A DNA stretch of 64,000 nucleotides from Rutpela maculata (lineage: Eukaryota > Arthropoda > Insecta > Coleoptera > Cerambycidae), in NCBI GenBank assembly GCA_936432065.2, contig OW386286.2:118798902-118862901 (forward strand), written 5' to 3'. The notes under the pieces were generated by a model that was not told the origin of the DNA, ran no database searches, and saw nothing but the letters and a program-made list of their open reading frames with translations. The translations under genes were made by a program, and so were the position numbers. Positions 11,001 to 23,000 of the stretch are shown in pieces. Every line of letters starts with the position of its first letter. The first letter of the stretch is position 1.

Positions 11001-14000
11001 GTTGACATGTTTAGTACAAATAAACGAATAAGTACGGAGTACGGATTAGAATATGTAAAGGTAAGAACAGAAAAAAAGCAGGTTGCCTGCATACTGGTAG
11101 CCAGCGCCGATCAGCGCCAATAAATAATACCGTTTACTAATGATACCGCACACAAAATAAAGCAGGTTGGAACTTGTAGCCCGTACGAACCGGTGCTGGC
11201 AATTTTATCGGAATGAATTTTTCGTTCAGTCGCTGGTTCTAGGCGCTGGTTATTCCCTTTAGTGGTTTGTTTATATGTTTGATTAATTAAATAAGTATGG
11301 ATATTGATATTTATATTGATATTGACATATTAATCGCATCGGTTTTCAAAAGACGTGCAATCTGGGACAAGAGAGATAAATTACATAGTAACAGAAACAT
11401 AATAGGAAAACAATTGGAGGAAATTAGTAAGGAAATGGCCCATTTTCATATATTGAAAAAATCGATTTTCATGCCTTTTTAATTCGCCAAATAGATGATG
11501 ATATTCACCAAAAATTGACCCGTATAGTTTTTCGATTCAGTCTTAAAAACACATTGTCAAGCAAAAATAAATCATCAGATGACGAATTCGACATGTTTAC
11601 CCGCAGAGACCTCAAAATGAACAGACAGGTTGGAGCTGCTGGTAAGCGTTCATTATATGCACCTCGAATAGCACTGGTGCTGGTTATAGGAGCTGAAAAT
11701 TGGTGCTTATTTACCTGCTTTCTTTCTGTTTTTACCTTAACGCTCCACAGTAAAACACTCATTCGGGATCAAAAAATATTTTTTTGAGATTTTTGTGCAA
11801 TTTTGTGAATTCCTGATATTTATAAAAATGTCTTAAAATGCCGCCCTTAAAAAAATGCCGCCTGAAACATCTGCTTCGCTGTTTCACCCCTTCCGCCGGC
11901 CCTGCTTCCGATCATTTCCTACTCTAATCTTTTTTCAACTTTTTTATTAACGTCATTACAAACACATTGCACAAGGTTTCATCAAAATGCATTTATTAGC
12001 ACTCAAGTTAGAGGTGACTGGACTATTGACGATAAATTATGTTTAAAAAGCACAAATATTTGACATCTGACTCCTAAAACTTTAAACAGCCAACGATGGT
12101 GGCGCCAGTTGAAAATTGGCTCAGTGCCTACTATTTCAGAGTTGCCAGCAGAACAAATATTCCAAAATCCGAGCTTTACCTAACAGTATATTTAGATCAC
12201 TTTATGAAATAGAACGGACTTAAAGTCAACTTTGTCATGAAATTCATTTTACTTAAAGGAACCTTTTGCTCATATTTATGAAACTGTAAATAGAAAATAC
12301 TATAAAACTTACATCCAGAAGTTGACTCGTTTCCGGTTAATGTTGAACTATAAACGAAGTTATCGTGTTGTGAGTTGCACATGCCAGATTGGTCAACAAG
12401 TTCGCCATTTGGACCAGGGCTGACAACTGCCATCGACATCTGTCCTCCTTGTTCACTCTGTTGAATCACAGTTGCTACCACTGGTATTTTAATTTGTACG
12501 GTACTTCCCATGTTCTTCCCGTTTCGTTTTTCTGCAATTTAAGAAATGTAATAATTAGCATAATATAATATGTGAGGCTATAAATTTGACATTTGTTTCA
12601 AATATCGATTTAGTTTAAAATCAAAATTAAGAAAGTGAGTTGGGGAGGATTTTTGCTACAATCTGAAATACATAATATATGAAACAGAATGATTGTTAGT
12701 TTTTTACTTTAGCCCAGTCACTATACATAAAAAAATACAACCTGAGATTTTCCAACGGAAAATTATTTTGGCGTCACAAATAATTCCTCAAAAGTCCATA
12801 AAGTCAACTTGACGGCTACAATAGTTACGGCAGGTTAAAATCGGTTTTTCTCAAATATCTCGTAAATCATCGGTTTTACGTTAATTTTGATTATTATAAA
12901 ATTTGTTCCTGAGATAAACCTGCATAAAAAAGGTCCTATACGAAATTTACGTAGAATCAATAGTTTTTGAGATTATTGAGAAAACTCGGACATTGTGCTT
13001 GATTTTGTTTTCGCATCACCTTTGAGGTAGAATGCAAGCCGCGTTTTATTACATGGTGTCCCCTGTAGGCCTAATCCATGGGTTACAAGTTATATTATAA
13101 TTTTGTTGATTATGGTTCGTCTTTGCTGACTTCTTCTTCTTTCTATTTCCACTTCTTCAATATTTTCATCTTCATCAACAGCCATCTCAGCGGAAAATAA
13201 CGAAATGAGTTCGTCTTCATCATCGTTGAACTCAGATTCGGCACAATTGGTGCCACAACCTTTTGTGCAATTGCAGAAAATAGAATTGAGAAGTTCGTCT
13301 GGTTCAGGAGGAATCACAGTACTTGTTGGCTCAATAAATTATTTTTTAAAGTCCAATCCCATTGTTGAGGGTCTAAATCTTTTCTCAGCCAAGTTTGAAC
13401 CTGGTAATATACCCTGAATAAATGTTGTTGAGTAGCTGCTGCTGTGGGTGGAAGTGACGACAATTGCACAGGCTTATTTATTAGCAAATTTTTCGAACAA
13501 TTTTCTATTTTGAATGCTGCCAATGCTTCTAGTAAATCAGGTCTTTTTTGTAATGTTTTAAATGCATTTATTTTTCCTTTTCGAAATAATGCAATGGAAT
13601 TGTTATAAAGCTACTACTAAAAGTCCTTACTATTATTATTATGAAGAAGTGTCCATTTCAAGGACATCTCAGACAGAAATTATGTGGGTGCATGTGCATA
13701 AACGATGTTCCTCTGTATTCATAAGTCTTGTTATCTATATAATAGTGGCGTATGCACTTTGCTCCGAAGTTTCTCAGACCAATATCTCGAAAACTATTTA
13801 TTCTACTTAAATTTTGTATAGAACCTTTTTTATGCATATTTATCTCACGAATAAATTCTATAATAGCCAAAATTAACGTAAAACCAATAATTTACGAGAT
13901 ATTTGAGAAAAAATGTTTTTCTTGACATTTGACCTGCTGTAATTATTGTACCCGTCCAGTTGGCTTTATGAACTTCTGAGAAATTATCTGTGATGCCAAA

Positions 14001-17000
14001 ATAAAGAGAATCCTGTTGGAAAATCTTAGGTTGGGTTTTCTTTGAAGTTTGGCCTTTTCTATGTATAAAGTGACTGGGTTACTTCGGAAGATATTTGTTA
14101 GAACAACTGAATTAGCAAAACATCCGTTTCTTATTCGCATTTATTTTGCATATATCGCCAATCGAATTGTATTGCAAAAATGAAAACTGTTGCCCAAGGA
14201 ATCACGACTTCCACATCTAGATTCTCTACCCAAGTCACTCACAACGAAAAAATTTTGTATGTGGAAATAATTGTTTATGCAACTTTAATAATATAATATT
14301 TGAAATCTTCTACTCCAAAAACCCATAAAGCGATACCCCACATCGGAAGTGGGGTGGGGGTGGTGATAGGGGGTGGTAGTGGGGGTGGTAGTGGGGGTGG
14401 TAGTGGGGGTGGTAGTGGGGGTGGATGAGGTAAAAAAATATTTTGAGGTTTCTGGTTCTTGTACATACACTAAATCACAATTTTTTTTCATCCCCTTTAA
14501 TAATGATGTGGGTAATGGGGGTGGTCAACTGGTCAATGCCAAAAATTTTTTTGAGACTTAGCTTCTCTTGTATATACTAAATACCAATGTTATGGACTCT
14601 TGCCTGCATAATTTACCTATTTACCCCAAATTTACCTCAATTCACCCCCCCCCCCTTCGACGGTACAAGATGAAAATATAATCTAGTTTCAGATCTCGTT
14701 AAAATACATAAGTGTACCAAATTTCAAGTCAATATCTTAAACAGTTCCAGAGTAAACGTGAGCACAAAAAGTTAGAGACAGACAGACCGACAGACAGAAT
14801 TTTTTTTTCTCAAACTTAAAATCTCGACGTTTCATGACATTCTAAGCCTATTTGAACAATAAAAATTTTTAAACATTTCTTTGTCGTTACTATACTTCCA
14901 CTGGATGTGGAAGTAAAATAGAGATTGTTAACAATCAAATTTCGAACACACCTAGATTCTTACTTAACCTATGAAAAAAATGAAAAACCCCGATATATAG
15001 CTTTTTTAAATAATTTAATATAAGTTTAATAATAATGTATCAATTTAGACAGAATTTGGGAAAAATAAGCTCTTTATAGATATTAACCACCACAGAATTT
15101 TCAAGTAAAATTTTTGTTTAAATGGCAAAAAAAAAACAAATTGTTTAAAACTTTGCGAGTTCATAAAATTAAGTCATCAAGTCGTAGAGCAATATTTAAC
15201 ACAAATTTCAAAGGTATTACTTCCACATCCAGTGGAAGTTTAGTAACGACAAAAATTTTTTTAAAAATTTCTATTTTTCAAATAGGCTTAGAATGTCATG
15301 AAACGTCGAGATTTTAAGTTTGAGCGAAAAAAAATTCTGTATATCTGTAACTTTTTTTGTACGCACGTTTTCTCTGGAGCCGTTTAAGATATTGACTTGA
15401 AATTTGGTACGCATATGTACTTTAACGAGATCTGGAACTGGATTATATTTTCATCTTGTTCCGTCGAAGGGTTGTGGGTTAAATTGGGGTAAATATGGTA
15501 AATAGGTAAATCAAGTAGGTAAGAGTCCATAAAATTGGTATTTAGTATATACAAAAGAAGCCAAGGTCTCAAAAAAATTTTTGGCATTAGCCACCCCCAT
15601 TACCACCCCCACCCCATTATTAAACGGGGTGAAAAAAAATTGTGATTTAGTGTGTGTACAAGAACTAGAAACCTCAAAATATTTTTTTACTTCATCCACC
15701 TTCACTACCACCCCCGCCCTACTACCGATATGTGGGGTATCGTTCTATGGGTAGGGGATATTAAATATTATATTTTTAAAGTTCCATAAACAATATTATT
15801 TCCACATACTAAATTTTTTCGTTCTGAGCGACTTGGATAGAAAATCTGGATGTGGAAGTAGTGATTCCTATTTATAAAGCAATTTTTTCTTGTCTATTTT
15901 AACTATTTTTTGAATTGCTTATCAATTTGCTTAAATATTTTTATAAAACTATAATAGTTAAATAATTTGTAAAAGGCAACAATTTAAAAAAAATCCAGAA
16001 AATTGATGAAAACCAGTGCTTTGCGATTTCAACATTTTAAGCAATTCCTGACCTCACCCGAAGTCCAAAATTTACAGTCATGCTTCTTTATGTGTACATT
16101 AGATTCTAGCAAAAAATGCCCATCTTCAAACATTTTCTTGAAAAATATATTTTTACTATATTAAAAATTACTGTAAAAAGTTACGTGTTGGCGTTTTTCA
16201 CGCTTTTGAGGTGAAGTGCATATTTAATAGAAGTTTTATACAGTGAGTCTCCGGATGGAGTACCGCAATTTAGCAAACTTTCTTATTCATTCTATATAAA
16301 AAAAGTTTCGCTTGTCTTAAGAAGTAGTAGGTAACATAATGTCCGGCATTTTGGGAGGGAAGCATGAAATTTCGCACAGTTGTTCCCTTAGACCCAAATA
16401 AATTATTTGATCCGCAGCACTCCTCATTTCAACCCTTAGTTTTCAAAATGGTGGCAATTTTTGAAAAAAAACGTACACGCATTAAATACGACTACTATTA
16501 TATCTGTCCACAGTAAAAAATAATAATAAAGAAGTAAAAAATAATAATAAAGAAGTGATAATATTATGTTCATTGATATTATGTTATATTTGTGGATCCA
16601 TACTTTGATTTTAAAATACTTTAAAATCAAAGATCCATATATTCGAATTTATATACTCACTATTTATTCTTTTTTTGTATATAGAATTTCAACTTTATAT
16701 TGTCTTTTTTGTTCCTCATACATATTTTTTTTTTTTTTTTTTTTATTAGTGGGGGACTGTTTGTACACATCATGCAAGAACCCAAGAATATCTCTCATAT
16801 TTTTTAGATGTTTATTAAACCACAATGCCGTATGATTTTTAGTGCTTTAGAAGTAATTACTTTTACTGGAAAAGCAAGTTTTGTATATTTTACAATCTTG
16901 TCGATGAACATGTCCCATTTATCATTAATTGTAGCTATTGGATTTAACAAAGGAAAAGTCAACTGTTTGGATTATGTTGTGAAATTGAAATAAACCCTGT

Positions 17001-20000
17001 TCAAGTTATTGGTCTAACCGTTTTTTGTATATTTACATTTTTTGGATCTAGAAGGTCTATATAAATTATAACTGAATTTCAATTTTTTTTATAATTATTT
17101 TACTTCCACGATGTGGAAGTAAGAAAAAATAAGAGAATATGAACAAAGATTAACTTTATCACTTTTCTGTTATCATTATTGATTCCGGACACACGACAAA
17201 ATCGGTGAATTGAAAAAATCTATGTTAAGTTCAAATTTCAAAATGGCGTTGGATTCTCTCGAGATATGGGGTTCGGGTGTTTCTATCATTTTCACTGTTC
17301 TCGAGTTATGTGAGAAATGTCTAAACAGATTTCAAATACTACGCGTACTTGAAAAAAAAACTAGATTTTTTCAACATTGACCGTCATCTTGACCCTAAGA
17401 TTTGAAAATGTACCCGAATGGGGTACCACACTCTTGTAAACTTTCTTATTTTTGATTTGCCGAGAAAATGAATTCTTTGTAAAAAGTTTTGCTTGTGTTA
17501 GGAAGTCGTAAACAGTTGTCAAACAAGTTTAGAAAATATGAAATCGACTTTAAGCAAACTACCTTTCTGTTACATTTTTATTGAAAATTTGATTTAACAA
17601 AGTTTTTTCAACTTGAAGAAAAGCTTAAATACGGAGTTCAGTTGCAAAATAAGGAAATAACAATTTTCAAAAAAAAAGTAGTACCTATGTTTTACAAGAA
17701 ATGAAAATACTGTTTTTTCGTGAGATGAGAATTTGATGACGAGCGAAGCGACTTAGGCAATCTCACGCGACGGTAGGTAGTTAAGGTATAAGTTCTAGCG
17801 CCCATGGAACGGAGACCTGCATCACATAAATCAGTGGTAAGGAGCCACTAATTCATTAAATTAGCGAATTTTCGCAAACAGTTGGTGGAGAGGATCCAGA
17901 CGCCTCCAGTAGCTGCCCGTTCTTTCATTTTATTTTTATCATTTAAAATATTTTAAAAAATATTCGAATTTGATATAAATCGTGACTAAATCAATTTATT
18001 TGATTTAAAAGAGCCCAACCCTGGTAATAAGTAGTATCTATCAAAAGTGATGTTGCTGCCTTAGGAACCCAAATCCACCATTCCGTGCGCTAATTAGTCG
18101 ACGTCATTTTGCTTTTGGGCCGTAATTTTTTTCCATCCGAATTACAGCTTATCACCAAACCAATCTAGCTAATCTAGGTTTCTTTACGAAGATATTGGTA
18201 CTAGCCCCATACCTGCATCATTAAAAATCCCACGGGACCAGTTCTTTGGACGTTTGCTTACAGGCTACTAATGGCTGATAGGGATAAGATTATTTTTGTT
18301 TGACCTCAATATCAAACGTTTAGAAAGTAGTAACCATTCTGATGCAGAAGTTCAGCAGGACTACAAGCGCAACATTAAAATACTGCATTCAGAAGTTGAT
18401 GCTACCCATACAAAAATTAAAAAACCCCGAGCCGGAAATATCACGGCAGAGACGACGATATTTTGGTGAAGATTGACTCAGTTGCTCAGTGTGTTGTACC
18501 CAGATGGTAACAGCGGGCTATACCGCGATTGAGTGAGGCAACACTGTTATCTCTTCTGAGTTGAGCCTCAGCTGCGAATTATAGCAATGCCTCGGGGAAT
18601 GGTTGTTGTGTTATTGTCTGTGTGTATGTATTCTGGTTGAAGGGTGGACTAGCTATGGACCTTAGTATAAATAAGTTGGTTAAAAAGAAAATGGAGTGAT
18701 AATCCTTCATAGAATATGTCGAAAAATATGGCAGACAGCAATATGGCTTGATGACTGGAAAATTAAAATCTTCGTGCCACTACATATAAATGACAGATGT
18801 CTGTGACAACTACATGTTGCTGGCATATTAATATCACACGTCAGTAAAATAATGCTATTCTCATATGAAAATTATATAATAGATTTAATAAAAACGTACC
18901 TATTATTTCCTTTTCAGCTGCAGTACCAGTTTTGGGCGTGATAGAAATATGACTATGTTTCTTTAGATCTTCCGCAGACGCGGGAACCAACATTTGCTTA
19001 TCTCCTGCTGGCAAAACTCTGACCAAAACAGGTATACCAGTTAATGGTCGCAGAAGTGCAAACGGTGTTTGGTTGGATTCAATTGCGAGACGCATCGCTT
19101 CAGTTTTTATGGGATCCACGATGATAGCGTTCATGTAACTAAAAGAAGAACAAAATATGCAATAAATGAATTTCACTACTAGTAGTCCAATAAATAGAGA
19201 CATAAAAAGGGCCCATCTTGTAAAAGATCAAGGGAAGTTTATACTTGGCATAGTTCTTAAGTATGACACTAATTAATATTTTTCAACCTTGGATTGTTGC
19301 CGCTCTCAGCTTATTGGAAAAATGGAACAAAAAATTACTTTCTCGTGAATATCTCATTTTCAGTGCGAGTTACGTGAAAAGTAACCATTTATTAAAATGC
19401 AGGGCAAATAATTCTCTACATATTTTTCTCTCAGATGAATATTTTCCGAGATACAATGAGGTAGAATGGAATAATTTTTTGTAACTTGTCAAATATTCCG
19501 TTTGTCTCTTAAAATTTTAGTTAATTATACACATTTCCTTTACTCATTTCCAAACCATCATCGAAGTTCAGCCTTTCATTTTATTTATCTTCTAGATGAA
19601 CCAGATTTATCTGTATCAATATCTTGCTCAGAGTTTTCCTTTTCCTCCTTGGTTTCCTCTTCTGTGGCATTATCTTTCATTACTGATTGACATTAGTAGT
19701 ATCCTCACCTTCGTCTTCAGAGTTGGATAAAACTTATGGAAAGTTTTCTCATGATTCTTCATTACAAAAAACACATAAAATAAAACATTTTAATCACTTT
19801 TTCCTACATCCACATGCTCGACCACATATTTTCCTCATTTGCACCAGATGGATTTTAATAGTACTTCAAGAGCGGGGTCTTTTACGATTGTTATTGCAGT
19901 GCGGCAAATTTAACTTCTTTCCCATAACCATTATTGTGCATTTTTCGGTTTGCAGTTCTATGATTTAATTTGATAGTAGGTTTGAATTGTATCTCGGAAA

Positions 20001-23000
20001 TTATTTGTCTGGGAGAAAAAAAAATACACAAAAAATGAATTTTACGCCCTACATTTTGAGAAATAGTGGAGCCAGATTATGCCGTTTTTGGTCGACTATT
20101 TACTGCAGCGGCGAAATCTACTAGGGTGCTAAATCCAAAAAAATTGTGGGAGAAGTTTTTAGTCACACCCATCCCTTTAAACGGTGAAAAACCACCCCTT
20201 TTCGCCGTTTTTCTATGATGGGCTTGTTAACAACAAAAATACAAGAGGAAGATAATTTCAAATTCACGCGGGTCTTCAGTAACAGAGTGGAGACGAGTGC
20301 TCTGCACGCAGCTTCTTTTTTAATGATTATAATTGTAGTTGTAAGAACGGGTGTTGAAAACGATGTGGTTGTATAAAATTTAGTATACCATGAAGTATTT
20401 TATGTAACAATTGTCGAGGTCGAGATTGTGAAAATTTTACCCCAGAGGGTGAAAATGATGATAACCTACGTACAGAATCGAACGCGCCTAATGATGCTAA
20501 TGATGAAAATTGTTTAGATTTCATCCCTCAAGTTAATATGTACGATTCTGATAGGGAAACGGGCGGTGAATGTGATAAAGGAGAAGACGAGTGTTGAATG
20601 GGATATGCATTTGGAGGAGTATCGACTTCGTAAGCGATTTCGTTACATTAATTATCTGTAATATAAAGAATATTTCATTGTATTGGTACAAACATATTCT
20701 ATTCACATTGTCTATTAAAAGAACGAACATTTCCACCCCTTGGAAAATAGATTATTTATGATTTTTTTCACCTGTTGCCCGATATTCCGATTAAGAAGGA
20801 TTGTTACCGCCCTCCCCTGTCATAACCCTTCCCTTGCCACCAAACCCTTGTAAAAACTAAACTTTTCCTTCAAAACACGCATGATTAACGCTACTATGGT
20901 AAAAATCAAGAAAAACCCAAACCCAAAAAAGTGTTCCTGGGACCTCAAAACGTAAAGATTTGATGTTATCTCAATTTTCGATTTTGGACTAATTGTAGTA
21001 ATCTCCCACAATTTTATTGTAGGGAGGTTAAAATGAAGCAAAAAGCATTTTTTTCGCGAATGTCTCGTTTCCGTTGCGAATTACCTACGTAAAACTGCTG
21101 CCCAAGGAATCACTACTTCCACATCCAGATTTTCTATCCAAGTCACTCACAACGGAAAAAATTTTGTATGTGGAAATAATTATTTATGGAACTTTAATAA
21201 TATATTTGAAATCCTCTACCCCAAAAACGATACCCCACATCTGTAGTGGGGTAGTAATAAGGGGGCGGTAGTGGGTGGATGAAGTAAAAAAATATTTTGA
21301 GCTTTCTGGTTCTTGTACACACGCACTAAATCACAATTTTTTTTATCCCCTTCAATAATGAGGTGGGGGTGGTAATGGGCTAATGCCAAAAATTTTTTTG
21401 AGACCTTAGCTTCTCTTGTATATACTAAATACAAATTTTATGGACTCTTACCTGCTTGATTTACCTATTTACCCCAAATTTACCCCAAATTTACTCCAAT
21501 TTACCCCCTAACCCTTCGACGGAATAAGATGAAAATATAATCTCGTTAAAGTACATACCTATGTGTACCAAATTTCAAGTCAATATCTTAAACGGCTCCA
21601 GAGTAAACGTGCGCACAAAAAAAGTTACGACAGACCGACAGACAGACAGGTTTATAAAAAATGTCTGTGTGTATGTGTGTGAAAACGATAGCGGCAAGCT
21701 ACTAAACGGATTTGGATGAAACTTTGCATGAGGGTTTCTTTAGTGCTCCAGAAGGTCTGAAAAGGTTTTGGTTGAGATCGGATTACGTTTAGTGCCGTTT
21801 TGGCACAACAAGTTGTTTATTTTATGATTACTTACAATTTGTAATCGAACCATTGAAAAGCAGTAAAAATTCCAATTTCAACGATATATCACACTTGCAC
21901 CCTTTCGATTCCGTTTCCGTTAAAAAATTAAAAAGAATTCGTTATATGTGCACACATGACAGCATCCAAAAAATATTATTGGTATTATTGTTAGGGGAAA
22001 ATGTATTTTGCCATATGTCAAAAATATTTGGGTTGGTAATCTTTGTGAATATTGATTTATAGGTTATGGTACGTGACATCACAGCTGACCTTAAAAATAT
22101 ATATTTCTTAAGATTTAAGAATATTACGTAGCTATTATTAAAATTTCTGCCTAGTTCCCGTATTTTCAACTAAAATCTAGTACAGAATGTAATGTTTATG
22201 AAGTTCTAATTACTTTGTCCTAATAAAATAGGACTCTTTTTGCAGGTTGGAAATCTAACCTGTAATTAGCAGTCTATTTTTATTAATCAACAATATAGAA
22301 AAATTATTTGCGTGAATTTTTAAATATTTGCTTGGAGCCACTGTGGCTCCAAGCTAAAAATGCGTATTAGACTGGCGGTACATGACCAGTCAGGTGCAAC
22401 GTTTTTAAAATGCATGCCAATCATATATATTAATGAAATTACCATGAATATGCCAGAAATGCAAATTTTAGGCAGTCGTCGCGTGCACAAGGGGGTGCAA
22501 ATCGGTTTTTTTTGTGTCTTTTTTTTGGGTTTTATTTTTTTATTTTTTTTAATGGATGCCAATAGTGCCAAACGAAAAGCCGTGAAAAAAAATCCAGCAG
22601 AAATTCATTGGCATGCAGTTTCCGCGCTCAAAACAACTGTTAATGTGCACATTAAATCGTAAAATTTTTTGGTGTTCTTGATTTTGGATGATTTTGATTT
22701 TGGATTTTTTTTGAAGGCTTTTCGTTTGGCACTATTGGCATCCATTAAAAAAAATGAAAAATAAAACCCAAAAAAAAGACACAAAAAAAACCGATTTGCA
22801 CCCCCTTGTGCATGCGATGACTGCCTAAAATTTGCATTTCTGGCATATTCATGGTAATTTCATTCATATATATGATTGGCATGCATTTTAAAAACGTTGC
22901 ACCTGACTGGTCATGTACCGCCAGTCTATATACAAACATTAAAAATGAGAATAAACTTGAAAAACTTAAACATGACGCAGGGCATGTCCCTAAATATATT

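Larger units (their letters stand above)
9077..12024. mobile_element. Foldback element, interrupted by two later insertions
   Basis: Ends GTCCAGTCA and TGACTGGAC are flanked by TA on both sides. The arms match far inward, for example ATCAAAATCGATTCATTAGC, GAGATATGGCC, TTTTTCCGGAAAAAC and ACAGGCAGTTTTTCAC, to a loop at about 9700-9830. The right arm is broken by a DINE-like copy (10085-10759) and a hAT element (10886-11904). Without these the foldback is about 1.25 kb. No protein was seen. Confidence 0.75.

Noticed and set aside
12060..12190. Possible extra exon next to exon 7 on the minus strand
   Set aside because: Exon 7 joins exon 8 in perfect phase; the patch has stops and no acceptor/donor pair in phase.
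14275..14491. Pro/Leu- and Thr-rich repeat peptides (PPPLPPPLPPP)
   Set aside because: They are translations of the C-rich array inside a DINE-like copy; the array is present in all copies without an open frame.
22360..22939. Two similar peptides (HDQSGATFLKCMPIIY) that look like a duplicated gene
   Set aside because: They are the two arms of the snapback element read in mirror orientation; no start, splice or homologous protein supports coding.
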